The notes under the pieces: model-generated
Databases searched by the model: none
What the model was told of the DNA's origin: nothing
What the model saw: the letters and a program-made list of their open reading frames with translations, nothing else
Position numbers and translations under genes: made by a program
From: Macrostomum hystrix
Taxonomy: Eukaryota; Platyhelminthes; Macrostomidae
Assembly (NCBI GenBank): GCA_950097015.1
Contig: CATNEN010000038.1
Span: forward strand, 26,325,001 to 26,389,000
DNA: 64,000 nucleotides
Direction of reading: 5' to 3'
In this document: in pieces, positions 20,810 through 35,200 of the stretch
Layout: each line of letters opens with the position of its first letter
How positions within the stretch are numbered: position 1 is the first letter of the stretch

Positions 20810-23214
20810 AACTAGCGTCACATTTGAGCTCATTATTAAGATTGGTTCTAGCGCACTTTCAATCCAAAGCTTCAAGCACACCCGTTGTTATGCTAAGCGC
20901 TAAACTGAATGGCTAATTGAATGAGACAACTTAAAATGGGCAAGCTATGCATTGAAGCAGCCAGCTAAAGCTGACGACATCGTTAATCTACGCCCGTATA
21001 CGTTGCCCTCAAATCTTAATGCATAACCAAGTGGAGCTCTCGGACATACAAAAGTGGTCTAGGGCCAGCCGTCTTTTTAATTACTGGCACTTATCTCACG
21101 TCGACAATGGTTCCAACACTATAAACATCGCTTGTGAGAATTTAATTAAAATACTCAGAGCCCACCTCGTGCTTGGGAATAGTACAGAACTTAAAATTAG
21201 ACTCAAGGTTATTACGTTTGAGTTGAAAGAAGAAAGGACGTAGTAAATAAATTCATCTCCAATGCAACATACGAGTAGTGTTCGGATGAGCACAATTTTC
21301 TATTTGTCTTCCGGCTTCTAAAAAGCAAAATATTTTATAATAGAGACTGACAACATTGCACGCAACAAAGCTGGGAAATCCGCGAAAGCGTGCTTACTTT
21401 TCCATTTTCGTAAAATGTACTTCCTCATCTAAATCGAATCGATTATGACATGCTACTATTATCTACTTATAGTAGTGCGCTACACTGGAAATGTTAAATA
21501 ATAGAACAATTGAACTGCTGTGTACGACAAAGCGGGAATGGACCAGAATAGAAAACTGAACAACTAAAGACAATGAACAAGAAAACGTGTTTGAAAAAAA
21601 CAGAGCTACTCTAGATAGGCCTACCTGTGTTTAGGGGGTGATTTACAAAGCGAGAAAAATAAACAAAATAACAATACAGAGAAAGTGAGTCCTTCAACCA
21701 CGCAGCTAATAGAAATATATAACTTAACGAGGAAACAATAGCTAATTGATTGACGCAAGCAGTCCGTTCTAACAATTAACGTAGAGCTATAAAACGTAGA
21801 AAATATTGGGTGCCGTTTATAAGCTATAATAAGTTATGATAAAACTGATATGCTCAAAATATTATCACCGATTAGTCATAAAGAAAAAAAACTACTCGTA
21901 ATATTTAAACTTTAATAAGGCGTCTTTCGCCAAGCTAGTGCGCGTATGGAAGCCTACTAATTATACTACTGATAAGCATCTCTAACGAACTTTTTATCAA
22001 TCTAGAATATTGAAACAAAAAGAGTGACTAAAATAAGTAAATATTGCTGGCGTAACATGTCAGACCACAACAAGGAAAGCTGATACATATGTTTCACATT
22101 AAAAAAACATTCAGATTAAATAGGAAACCAAAACAGTGTCATGTATTACTCGCGGTATACTACTAAATAGTTAGCAGACGTCAGTAGCATGAACGTAGAC
22201 TTTTTCTGACATTTTGCGACAAAACAAAGACTCAACCAATAAACCGTCTCTTTGCCAATTGCTAAAAAAACTAAAAAACTAAAAGGAGCAACAAAACCAT
22301 CTTTGATGTTTCGACTCAGACAAAACAAAATAGTATTTTTTTAAAAAGCAGCTCTTGAAAAAGCGAAAAGCAAACAAAGGGATAATAGCTTTGCGCTTAA
22401 ACCAAGCGATATTAAAGAGCGAAAGCTGTTTAAAAAATTGTTATAAACAGAGATTATGGCTACTTGTTTGACTATACTTTAAATGGACTTAGTTTTCTAC
22501 TGTGTTTTATTAAAACGCTTTGCATGCAACGTTTTATGAAAGCAAAACGTTGCTTTTTTAGAACTCTCTGGGGCAACCCTTTTTTCGACCGAATCACGTG
22601 ACTTATTGCAGCCAATAGAAAGTGCATTGCTTGTTGATGTTTAAAAAGGACTGTCTAAAAGTAGCATCAGCTGTATCGAACGAGTTTAGTCCGATTTCAT
22701 ACTATTTGTTTAAAGCTGATTGAAATAGTGAAAACCGAAAATGCTAAAAGGTGATTGCACTTTAAATATTTAAAAAGTTACTCTGTTTAAAAGACAAATG
22801 ACGACTAAAGCGAAAAACGAGAGAAATGGTGCCAAAAACTTTCGTTAGGTTTTTGGACCCGTGTTCAGAACGCAGAAGCAACTCAGAAGCAACTAAAGGC
22901 GTAAGAACATATTTTATGATAACACAGTTATTATGTGTCACCTTTTGGTTAAAAATGCTATTAAAGTTAATTAGCGGGCTTCATTCAGCTGACAGCCTAG
23001 CAATAGGCCAAGGGAGTGAGGTGGTTGTATCTCTAGCCAATAGAAATAAAAGAGAAGCAGAAGCAATACAGCCAATCAGCGCTTATGACTAAGAGGTTGA
23101 TGACTAAATATTTAGTTTAAAAAAGAAAAAAAGTAAACAGTCCATTTTCCTAGGCGAACTAAAAAATTGACAAGGTTACAACAGTTTCTAACATATATTT
23201 TTTGTATAGCAGTC
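20810..23214. other. Intergenic region at the 3' side of beta-spectrin
   Basis: No gene identified. A 10-bp perfect hairpin (GCAACGTTTT/AAAACGTTGC, 8-nt loop) lies at 22526-22553. Three CCAAT-like motifs (near 22612, 23037 and 23075) and a CACGTG (22596) could belong to a plus-strand promoter, but no convincing gene follows. Confidence 0.4.
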
Positions 23215-23220
23215 TTTATT
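23215..23220 (-). terminator. Polyadenylation signal AATAAA for beta-spectrin
   Basis: AATAAA on the minus strand lies about 28 nt after the spectrin stop codon (23248-23250), which implies a very short 3' UTR. Confidence 0.5.
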
Positions 23221-23247
23221 AGATAAGCTAGGGCATCCATTAAACGG

Positions 23248-26200
23248 CTACTTTTTTCGACCAATAGTGAAGAATCTACTCTTTTTTCCAGTACCGCCGC
23301 TGACTTCGGCTCCGCCAGACGGCCCGGCCAAAACCGATGCGGATGCCGAAGCGCCCGACGCCGACGCGCCCGAAGTGGCAACAGCGGCGGGCATTGTGGC
23401 AGCCCTGGCGGCTGTTGTGGGTGTAGCACCTGCGGCTGCGTTGATTCGAGTCACCCAGTCGGTCATTTCAGCGTCGCCGGAGCGCAGAGCCTATTGTCAG
23501 TTGTAACATGTTCTTATTAGCCACATTTACGCATTTTTTAATAAAGCAACTAGTGACTTGTAACTGTGTCTTTCAGAGTAGTCGCACTTATTTGGATCGT
23601 TCCTTTGGTCTCCCCTAATTCTTCTATAATGTGATTTTGTGTATAGCATGACACCGTTGCTATTTTTAGCACTGGATGTATAATATTAGCTCACATGCCT
23701 GTTTTCGATGAGTCAGAATCTATTTTTAGAACTCACGTGATCCTCCCTAGAATGTTACTTTCTTCGTATCTATAGCTGACAAGGACCTCGCTGGCTGCAC
23801 ATCGAAGACCTCTAAAGCTCTTCGAATGCAGCGCAAATTGCAAACCTAAATTGCTATAAGCTGTGAAGCCAAAAACCCACCTGAAACAGGTACTCAGCAC
23901 CGTTGCCAAGCTTCAAGCGGAACACGTGCGCCCGTTTGGCGTAGTCGACAGCCGGAGCGCTGCTGGCGCCCTCCAAATCCAGCGCCGGCTCGTGCCGGAA
24001 GGTGTCCTGAGGTCGTTCACGACTATGCCGCTCGTCCTTGTAGAAGCGCAGCCGGCCGGACTCCAGCACCGTCCAGACCTGCTGCCAGGAGCGGCTGTGC
24101 GCCTTGCGACCGCCCTGCTCCCATTCGTGCTTCCTGCCAGTTGATTTCAGTGTTTAAATTATTAATTCTTGGAGCTTTGGCAATAATATTATAAATAATG
24201 ATTGCAGGAGGGCTGCGGGAAAATGGCACATCATTTGGTGACACTAGACCCGCAGCTAGCGAGGAGGCAATTCTGCCCACTTCGCTGACTCCTGAGCAGT
24301 GAGCACACACGCACACAGATACCGTACGCAGGTACACGCTCACACAGGTGTGTACATCTGCCATCTGACTTTCTCATCGTCAGGCAGTGTACACTCTCAC
24401 TGTGCCTCCAAGGTTGGCTCTCAAGGGTGTAAATTGAAAGACAAGCCCCCAAGCCTTTTCTCTGAGGCTGCGCCCCCAAGTAATTGTGGCCTTGCCGCGG
24501 AATCGAGCTCAGGGACCTTGGTGCGAGAGGCAAACGCTCTGCCCCCAACCCCCTGGAGTTTTGGCAAAGTAAAGTGACAAAAAGAGCATCAACAAACCTA
24601 GCCAGCATTCCTTCCATCTTTGCAGCCGTTATCATAGGCTGCGGCTGCTGCTGCTGCTGCTGCTGCTGTTGCGCTGCTTTAGAAGCTTCGCCGGTGGCAC
24701 CTGCCGACTCTTTACCAGCCTTCATTTCTTGCTGAGACGTCTGAGCTGGCTGCTGCTGCTGCTGCTGCTCCTGCTGCTTTCTCACCGGGGTGACTTTTGG
24801 CGTCGGCGGAGCCTGCGGCACAGCGGCCGTCACGGCGGCTGAGCGCCTTTCGGCGCGCTTAGCATCGGCGGCTTAAAAATAAAAATATGCCACGAATTGC
24901 GCGGTGCCTCTGAAGGCCGCGTAAGGCTGTTCAGTCCATGGACTGGGGGACGCCATACATACCCTCAATTACCCCAGCTAATGCCCATTTAACAATTTAC
25001 TCATTCAACAAGCTGGGTGAACTGAAGCAATCCAGAGTTAAGTGTCTTGCTAAAGGACACAGATTATTCCAATGGAGTCGGGAATCGAACCCTCGACCAT
25101 CAAATCGTGAGTCTGACGCTCTAACCACTAGGCTACAGCCCCCTGTTTTGTCTAATAATAGATAATGCACATGTACGATTCTAGCTGCAAGGACATTGAA
25201 TTTCCATATGATACTGGTAGTCAATTGTTCATAATCATCCTATGATATCCTATTATGTAATAGATACGGACAAATCAAAATTACCAGCTGAAGCGGCGGC
25301 TGCACCGCCTCCTCGCGTCTCCAACTCTGTCAGCTTCTGCAACGCGGCGAATCTTTCCTCCTGTGAGGCGGCGGCCTTTTCAAACGCCTCGTGCTGCCTG
25401 ATTAGTGCCAGAGTCTCTTCTAGGCTGTCGCCAAGTTCGTGACTGCTCAGATGCGGCTCCTGAGCCAGAAGCCAGGCTTCGGCTACGGCGGCGTCTCGAG
25501 CGAATTGGTACACCTAGAACAAGACATGTACAGGCTAAAGATATTACTAACATTTAATGTGGTAGCCAAGTATCTGTGAACCTTGTGTTCACTATTCGGA
25601 AAATGTTTCTGAATTTACACTTCTTTTCTGATTCAGTCCAAACCCCTAAGCCCTTCCTTCCCTCTGAATGTACACTTCTTATCTGATTCAGTCCAAACCC
25701 TTAAGCCCTTCCTTCCCTCTGAATGTACACTTCTTATCTGATTCAGTCCAAACCCCTAAGCCCTTCCTTCCCTCTGAATGTACACTTCTTATCTGATTCA
25801 GTCCAAACCCCTAAGCCCTTCCTTCCCTCTGAATGTACACTTCTTATCTGATTCAGTCCAAACCCTTAAGCCCTTCCTTCCCTCTGAATGTACACTTCTT
25901 ATCTGATTCAGTCCAAACCCCTAAGCCCTTCCTTCCCTCTGAATGTACACTTCTTATCTGATTCAGTCCAAACCCCTAAGCCCTTCCTTCCCTCTGAATG
26001 TACACTTCTTATCTGATTCAGTCCAAACCCCTAAGCCCTTCCTTCCCTCTGAATGTACACTTCTTATCTGATTCAGTCCAAACCCCTAAGCCCTTCCTTC
26101 CCTCTGAATGTACACTTCTTATCTGATTCAGTCCAAACCCTTAAGCCCTTCCTTCCCTCTGAATGTACACTTCTTATCTGATTCAGTCCAAACCCCTAAG

Positions 26201-29200
26201 CCCTTCCTTCCCTCTGAATGTACACTTCTTATCTGATTCAGTCCAAACCCCTAAGCCCTTCCTTCCCTCTGAATGTACACTTCTTATCTGATTCAGTCCA
26301 AACCCCTAAGCCCTTCCTTCCCTCTGAATGTACACTTCTTATCTGATTCAGTCCAAACCCCTAAGCCCTTCCTTCCCTCTGAATGTACACTTCTTATCTG
26401 ATTCAGTCCAAACCCCTTAGCCTTCCCTTCCCTCCGAATGTACATTGCTTCTCTGATTCACTCCTAACCCGTAGTTTTTCCTTCTCTCTGAATCTACACT
26501 TCTTATCTGATTCAGTCCTTACCCCTTAGCCTTCCTTTCCCTATGAATGTACTCGTTCATTGCTTCACAGATTCACGACAACCCCTTGCCGTTTCATTAG
26601 TTCTGAATGTACATTGCTTCTCTGATTCACTACAAATCCGTCGAATTTCAATTATCAAAAATTCTACGCTAAGAATTCGCACCTCGAGCATGAGCTGCAG
26701 CTGATCCCACTTCGTGTCCCAGGCGTCGGTAACATCGAATCGTTTCCCAGCTAGCTCTGCTAGTTTCTCCTGCACTACAATGAGCCTGGGATGACGCCGC
26801 ATCACTAGCGATCTGCCCAGATTGGCTGCAATAGTGAAATTTTCGTCCCTGGCGTCCATCTCGGCTTTGAGATTCTTGTGCGAATTCATCAGCAGTTCAA
26901 CTCCGGACACATCTCTCGGCCTCTCCTGGGCGGCCATCTCGGCCTCGATTGCGTCCATCCACATGAGCAGCTCGCGGACCATATTAAGGAAGCGGTGAAA
27001 CTCCGCATTGTCCGCTAGCTCAGTCTTGCGTCTCTGGCAGTGCAGAGTCAACCGATTCCAGGCGTCGATGACCTGATCGCGACGCTCCCGTATGAGCTTC
27101 TCGTTGTCGCCGCTGTAGGCCGGCAGAAGATCTTCGGCGTCGCGCTCGACGCCGTGAACTGCGGCCTCCAGAGTGCGCAGGTCGTGCTCAAACGCGGCGT
27201 GCTTGCGAGCGTATGAGTCGGATGATTTCGCGTCCTTGCCTGCGAAATAGGAAGCATGTTAAATAGTAAGGCTATAGATCTCATTGCTCCTCCACTTAAA
27301 ATAGACGAACAATCAAAGCTTCTGAAATCACTATTTGTGAACAACAGGGGTCGGCAGACTTATTGGCTAGCGGGCCAAAGAGGCAACCTAAAAGACAACA
27401 GCGGGCCGCGTTGACTGTAAAAATATGAACATAGGGGAGAGATGAGACACGGAAGAGATGAGACAGGGGATCGATAAGAAACGGAAGAGATGAGACAGGG
27501 GAGGGATGAGACACGGGAGAGATGAGACACGGGAGAGATGAGACACGGGAGAGATGAGACACGGGAGAGATGAGACAGGGAGAGATGAGACATGGAGAGA
27601 TGAGATAGGGAGAGATAAGACACGGGATAGATGAGAACGAGGAGAGAAAATACGGAAAAGATGAAACAAGCGTCGGAAGGCGTCGGAAGGGGCAACGGGC
27701 CGGATTTGGGAGCTTCGATGGCCGCATCTGCCCCGCGGGCTGGAGTTTGCGAACCCTGGAGTACAATATCTCAGGCTGCTTAGCAACTGATAAAATCACA
27801 CTCACCCACATCCTCTGGTATGGTCAGCTCCTTCTCTTCGATCCTATCAAGTACGTCGCGACAATCGGTGAGGAATCGATGGAAAGCGTGGGCCGCAGTC
27901 AATAGCTGAGTGCGGGTGTCGATCAGCTCTAGCAGGTCGGACCAGGCTTCGTTGACACGATCCTTCCACTCGGCGATGTCCGCCGAGTTGCGATGACCCT
28001 GCGAGACGATTATAGCTATGTAAGCTGGATAGTATTCAATCGCTTAAATTGACAGTCTACAATCATTCACTCCATCTCCACTCTCTAACCCTAGCAGCCA
28101 AGTGTACATTCATTCCTTCTCCACTCTCTAGCCCCAGCAGCCAAGTGTACATTCATTCCTTCTCCACTCTCTAGCCCCAGCAGCCAAGTGTACATTAATT
28201 CATTCCTTCTCCACTCTCTAGCCGCAGCAGCCAAGTGTACATTAATTCATTCCTTCTCCACTCTCTAGCCCCAGCAGCCAAGTGTACATTCATTCCTTCT
28301 CTACTCTCTAGCCCCAGCAGCCAAGTGTACATTCATTCCTTCTCCACTCTCTAGCCCCAGCAGCCAAGTGTACATTCATTCCTTCTCCACTCTCTAGCCC
28401 CAGCAGCCAAGTGTACATTCATTCCTTCTCCACTCTCTAGCCCCAGCAGCCAAGTGTACATTCATTCCTTCTCTACTCTCTAGCCCCAGCAGCCAAGTGT
28501 ACATTCATTCCTTCTCCACTCTCTAGCCCCAGCAGCCAAGTGTACATTCATTCCTTCTCCACTCTCTAGCCCCAGCAGCCAAGTGTACATTCATTCCTTC
28601 TCTACTCTCTAGCCGCAGCGGAAAAAGTGTACATTCATTCTAAATGGACACAGCCACTTTAGTCACTGACCTGATCGATGAGGCTGTCAACAAACTGATT
28701 AGCCGCTGCCACGCGCTCCGTGCCAATAGCTTCGGTCTCCTTGGCAAACTCGCGAAATCTTTCTCGCAGAAGGACGCAGTGCTCGTAATCCTTGCCCAGC
28801 TCATTACTCTGGGCTACTAGAGTTCTTTCATAGATCCACGATTCCAAGTCGAGAATTTCCCGCTGCAACTGGTAGAGTTTCAACTGCTCCTGAAGCCAAG
28901 CCCGCTTCTCCGAGCATAACTCTTTCAGGGTAGAGTAGAGCCGGTCAAGGCGGTTCTGAGCTTGAGCAACTCGCTCAGACTCCGGGTGCTCGGCTTCGAT
29001 GAGGGCCCGAGCTCGAGCCCCCAGTCGTCGGATGGTCTCTGCGTAGGCTTCGACGCCGCGATCCACCTGTAAAAAAGAATAATTTTGGGTATCTTAAAAT
29101 GTGGTTTGTGTTAGATAAGTTTGTGTTTATAAAATTTGATATTTATATGTTTATGTTTCTACTATAAGTAGCGAAAAGCAAAAATTATATTAAAGCCTAG

Positions 29201-32200
29201 TGATGTCTAGTGACTAGGAAAAGGATGACTAAACAAAATTTGTGACCAAGAATAGTACTTGAGACCGTGACAGTGAACGCAAAGAATTAGGTGACTAGGT
29301 GAATTCAAAGAGTGGCAAGGTGAGCTCGAAGAGTGACCAGGTGTGATCTCATAGATTGACCAATACCAGTTGACCACAGATAGCTGACTCACCTGCTCAT
29401 GCTTCTTCATGGCATTGTTAGCAGCCTGCTCATCCCTAGCCCGGGTCTCCTCGGGCATGAGGTAGAGCTCCTGTTCGCCCATCCAGGTCTCGGCCTCCCT
29501 GGCGTCCTCTAGCCACTGCTGGGCCAACTCGCTGCTCTCTAGACGGGCCCGGCGCTCATCCATGGCCTGGGTGAGCTGACGCCAGCGGTCCTGCAGCTCG
29601 CCAATGCCAGCCTGGTACTGCTCAGCCTGAGGCACGCCCTGGCCAATCAGGTCGTTGGCGTTGGAGACAGTGTCTCGCACCCTAGGCCGGTGATTCTCGA
29701 CTTCGTTGGTGAGCACTTTGTGACGCCGGAGCATTTGCGTCACCGATAGTAGCGAGTTGCCAGTCTGGGATGTGAATTGATGCTTGTGATTTCGGTAAAC
29801 ATTTTAGTGAAAAATAAAAGTGATAGAGCAAAAATGTTTCATTTAACTTTTTGTTCTAGGAGTGAACTCAGGAGTGACTCTAGGAGTGAACTCAGGAGTG
29901 ACTCTAGTAGTGAACTCAGGAGTGACTCTAGGAGTGAACACAAGAGTGACTCTAAGAGTGAACATAGGAGTGACTCTAGGAGTGAACCCAGGAGTGACTC
30001 TATGAGTAAACTCAGGAGTGACTATAGGAGTGAACACAAGAGTGACTCTAAGAGTGAACATAGGAGTGACTCTAGGAGTGAACCCAGGAGTGACTCTATG
30101 AGTAAACTCAGGAGTGACTCTAGGAGTGAACACAAGAGTGACTCTAAGAGTGAACATAGGAGTGACTCTAGGAGTGAACCCAGGAGTGACTCCATGAGTA
30201 AACTCAGGAGTGACTCTAGGAGTGAACACAAGAGTGACTCTAAGAGTGAACATAGGAGTGACTCTAGGAGTGAACCCAGGAGTGACTCTAGTAGTGAACT
30301 CAGGAGTGACTCTAGGAGTGAACACAAGAGTGACTCTAAGAGTGAACATAGGAGTGACTCTAGGAGTGAACCCAGGAGTGACTCTATGAGTAAACTCAGG
30401 AGTGACTCTAGGAGTGAACACAAGAGTGACTCTAAGAGTGAACATAGGAGTGACTCTAGGAGTGAACCCAGGAGTGACTCTATGAGTAAACTCAGGAGTG
30501 ACTCTAGGAGTGAACACAAGAGTGACTCTAAGAGTGAACATAGGAGTGACTCTAGGAGTGAACTCAAGAGTGACTCTAGGAGTGAACTCAGGAGTGATTA
30601 TAGGAGTGAAATTTAGAGTGACTATAGAAGTGAACTCAGGATTGACTCTAAGAGTCATGAGTGATATTTAGCTAAGCTAAGAAAGGCTCTAAAAGTGATT
30701 CCCAGAATTGGAAATTTATGGTTTGGAAATTTATGCATTGTGCTACTAAATGTCCAATATCCGTTTCTCTTTGCTCATGTATACTCACAGGGTCAGCGAA
30801 ATGTCACGGAAAGTGTTACATTTTAATTTTTTATAACAGATGTAAAAAGTCTCAAAATATTCGGGAAAAAAATTCCCAGAATTCCATCCCAGACATCTTG
30901 CTATAGCCTCACCTCCTGTGAGGAAGCCAAAGCCAGCTTCTCCTCGGCCCACATCTTCTCGTCCTCGATGTCGCGAAACAGCTGCTGAATCCGCTTCCGA
31001 CGCACCAATTCGTCCTTCTTCTTGGACAGCGGATCGCGCAGTTTAACAAAAGTCTGCTGAAGCGACAGGTGAGTCTTCTCAAACACCTCCTCCTTATCCG
31101 GATGCTGTTCTTTCAGCTTCTCCTTGTGCTCGCTCATGTCCTCCAGCTGCTTCTCTCGCTCTTCCATCTCCTTCTCCTGATCCTCAATGCTGCGCAGCCA
31201 GATGTCCACATCGGTGAGGGTCACAACCTCCTCTTCGTCTACAACCATCTGGGTCATGAGCTTCTCCATCCAGACGTTCACATCCTGAGCCGTATTATTG
31301 AAGATGGTCTCCCGGTTGGCTTCTAGTAGTTTCTCGCTCTTCTGCTTGACCGACTCTTCTAGATCGGCCCACTTGGCGGCCAGCTGATCAATCTGGGGCT
31401 GCACAATGGGCTGGTAGCTGGGCCGCTCAGCCAGCAGCTGATCAGCGGCGCGTCGTACAGCCTCGAGTCGGTCTTTGTTGGCCTCGATCTCGCGTTCGAA
31501 AGCTTTGTGCCGATTATATCGGCTGGTGATGTTCTTGGCGTCACGGTAGCTCTCATCCTCGGCTACTAGGCGCCTGTCCTCGATCCACTCGGCCAGGTCG
31601 TCAATTTCCTGGCGCAGGTGCTGCAGAGCCAGCTGGCCGCGCAGATGATTTAGACGCTCCTGAGCTCGCGCCAGGTTGGCCTCACGGCGGGTGCGGATGG
31701 ACTCCACCTGCGGTTTAATAATAATAATAATTGCATCATTTGGTGACACTAGACCCGCAGCCAGCGAGAAAACAAATCTGCCCATTCCGCTGACTCCTGA
31801 ACACACGCACACAGATACCGCACGCAGGCACACGCTCACACAGGTGTGTACATTTGCCCTGACTTTCTCATAGTCAGGCAGTGTACACTTTTACAGTGCC
31901 TTGGAGGTTGGCCCTCAAGGACGTAAATTGCACGAAAAGCCTCCACAGCCATTACTCCGTGGCTGCGCCTCAAATAAATGTGGCCTCGACGCAAAATCGA
32001 GCTCAGGGACCTTGGTGCAAGAAGCAAACGCATTAACCGCTCTGGCGGTTAACTCGCCCCACCTACGGTTTGAGAAAATTTATAGATTTTCTCAGAAAAA
32101 GTAATCACGATATAACCGAATTAAAAAAATGACTAACCTTCTGCAGAATCTTATCCTTGGCAAAGTGGTCCTCCTCAGCTAGAAGATTCCTTCCGCTGTC

Positions 32201-35200
32201 GTCAACCATGGCCAGTTTCTCCTCGTTAGCCCGCATCGAGGTGATAAAATTCTCGCACTGCTTGACTAGCGCCTCAGCCTGCTCAACTGAGGTTGGCGCA
32301 TCGGCTTTGCTCAGGAAGTTCTCCTGAGAGTTGAGCACCAGGTCGCATTGGACTGAATCGCGGAGGAATACCTGCAGGCTGAGACTCTGCGACAGGTGCG
32401 TGTGCTTCATCTGCCACATGTCGTGGAGGGCCTGCCAATCCTCGGACAGGGCATTCAGTCGCTGGCTGAGGAACATGTACTGAGCGTCAGTCTGGCCCTC
32501 CGTCACTCGCCTGCCGTAGCTCATTAAGCTAGCGAACTCTTCGTTATAGCCTTCAATCTCCTGCTTGAGACTCTGGTGCTGAACTAGCAGTTTCTCAGCT
32601 TCGCTAACATCTTTGGCTATGTCCTCTGTGGCCACTTTGGTTTGCATGTTGCTCAGCCACACCTGCAATTGTTGGGGATTCGGATAGAACATTTGCCTGT
32701 TAGTAAGAGGACGTACCTCGCTCTACTTATTTAAAGTGCAGTTTGGACATTTCGATTTAGCATTTTTGGTGATAATTACAGTCTAATATGACTATTCACC
32801 TGGAAGTGATCTAGATCCTGCAGAAACTTCTGCAATTCAGACGACTCTTCAAGTCGCTCCTTCCGCTCCATCCGCATATCGTTGAGCTCGGACCAGAGCG
32901 CTCGGAGCTCGTCACGACTCTCCATCAGAACCTGGGCCTCCTCCGGCTTTACTCGCTGCAGTTTATCGCACTGCTCGTCCAGGTGCTGCAGCCGGGCCTC
33001 GATGGCGGCCATGTCCGAGTTCAGATTCTGCAGCCGGCGCTGCAGCTGCATGATGCCGCCAAGGTCGTTGCCCAATTCGTCCGTGGACTCAACCAGCTGA
33101 CATTTCTCTCTGATCCAGTTGGAGGTCTCGCGGCACTCAATCTTGTACGTATTGTATTCGTAGGCATTGTTGATCTTGGCTTTGCGCTGTTCAACCAAAT
33201 CGGCCAACTCGTTCCATTCGGCGTTCAGCTGGTCCTGACGCTCGCGAACCTCCTCGGCGCTGGGGTGCTCAACGCGGAGCAGCCGATTAGCCAAAGTGTC
33301 GGCCTCGGCTACGCGATCAGCGTTGCTCTGCATCTCGAGTTCGAATCCGTCGAATCGATGCTTGACCACCTGGAAATTATGGATATTTTGAAGGTAAGAA
33401 AACCACAAAAAAAGAAAAATAGCTACCATTGTTGCTAATCTTGCCTTGAACGCCTTGCTCATGTGTTAGAGTCGCAAATTGTATAAAGAACTCGAAAAGC
33501 CTCATTAATTTTTGCAAGATCGCTCACCTCCAGCTCTTCGATCTCCTCCGAAGGCACCATGGAGACCAGTAGGCGCCGCTTCTCTCTGATCCAGGCCTCA
33601 ATCTGGTCGGCCTCGTTGAACAACCGATGCATTGCCAGGGCGTCGGCCAGCTGCTGACGCCGCCGTTCCGCCTGTCGAAGCAGCTCGGCGTAGCGAGAGT
33701 CGATGGTTTCCAGACGCTGCTTGGTTGACGCCAGCTCACGGTCGGCTGGATTCAAAGCTTCCGCCTGACGATGCAGACTGGCGATTTCTTCGGCGTAGTT
33801 GGCAATCTCCTGGCTGGCGTCAAGATTCTTGCGTTGCAACGACTGCACCGTGGCCTCGTTATAGCCGCAGTCCTGGTCCTCGCACAGTCGGTGCATTTCA
33901 GTTAGCCAAGCTTCAGCCTCGTCGCAATCGCCTGTTACGCATTTCATGGAATAGGAAGTTCCGCAAATGGATATTCTGGCACATAAACACCCGCAATTCA
34001 AGCTTTTGTTACAATTCAAGTTTTCTGTTACAGGCGTAATTGAAAACGAGACAGCAAAAACCTTTCCATTCGTAAATCATAGGGGATTTGGACGGCTAGT
34101 TTGATTGACACAAAGGTGGAAACCTGTCCAATATTTCCCAACACTACGAGCATTGTCTTAAAGAATTGAATGTACTATCATTACCTAGGAATTGTTGATA
34201 ATCCACAGCCTCCAGTAGGCGACTCTTGCGCGCCGCCGCCCGGTCAACCAGGCTGTCCCAGAGACTGCTGATGCGCTCCAGACGGTCGGACAGGCGATCG
34301 CTGCCTGGTCCAGCATCAGCGACCAGATTTTCGCCACGTGCCAGCTGCGCCTGGAGCAGGCCGCGCCTAGCCGAGATCTCGTCCTCGGTGGCGCGATGCT
34401 TACCAAGCAGTCGCTGGGCAGATGGTATGTCATGGCCCAGATCCGGACTGGACATAAGCTGCTCCTTCTCGCGAATCCATTGCTCCTCGTCTTCGAGCTC
34501 CCAGACGAGGCGCCAGACCTGCCGGCTGGAGGTCAGGCCGTCGTGTCGGCGGGCAGCCCGGAGGCGCAGCTGCTCGTAGGCCTCGCGCAGGATGCTGGCT
34601 CGCTCTTCAACTTCGCCCGGCTCCGTTGGACGATAGTCGCCAACTTCGGCTGGAAACTCGCCGTCGATGAAGGCCTTGAGGGATGGTGTTGAGTAACACT
34701 CATTCAACTACAGGCTTTTTATGATGGAGGTACTTAACTAGTTTGGGAAATGACAAGCGCACAAACCTGAGCAGAGGCGCACACGGAGTCCACCCTGTCA
34801 CCCAGTACCAGCACGTCACTCTCCAGCAGCGAATGCTTCTCCAGCAGGTCGTCAACGCCCATCAGGTGCCGGCCAAAGTCTTCAGACTTCAGCCGGCCAT
34901 CTAGCTCTTCGATCCAGTCCAACACGTAGAGTATCTCCTGGTAGATCTTGTGCACCTGCAGTGTCAGGTCCAGCCTCATGCGTCTGGCCCTGAGCAGATC
35001 CAGCAGCTGTTCCCACAGGTTGAGAACATTGTCCTTTCTGGCCAGAACGGCCTCCGTGTCGTGATAGTTCTCAACCTGCAGCTCGGCGGCCACTCGCACT
35101 ACGGCGCTGACTCGCTCCTCGTAGGCAAAGATGTCAGTCTCGATAGCTTCGTGCTTCTTGGTGGCGGCTTCCACTGCTGGTAGGTCGTGACCGAAATTGT

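Noticed and set aside
22826-23092. An 88-codon plus-strand ORF with CCAAT-like motifs around it
   Set aside because: No domain, no conserved pattern and AT-rich codon choice. The motifs are too common to support a gene.
25070-25145. A tRNA gene on the minus strand
   Set aside because: A and B boxes are present, but the sequence continues into a SINE body and a second diverged copy exists at 13.8-14.0 kb. It is a SINE head.
29777-30658. Long open frames of about 270-280 codons on both strands
   Set aside because: By-products of a 12-bp tandem repeat. Both strands being open is explained by the unit length, and the region is intronic.
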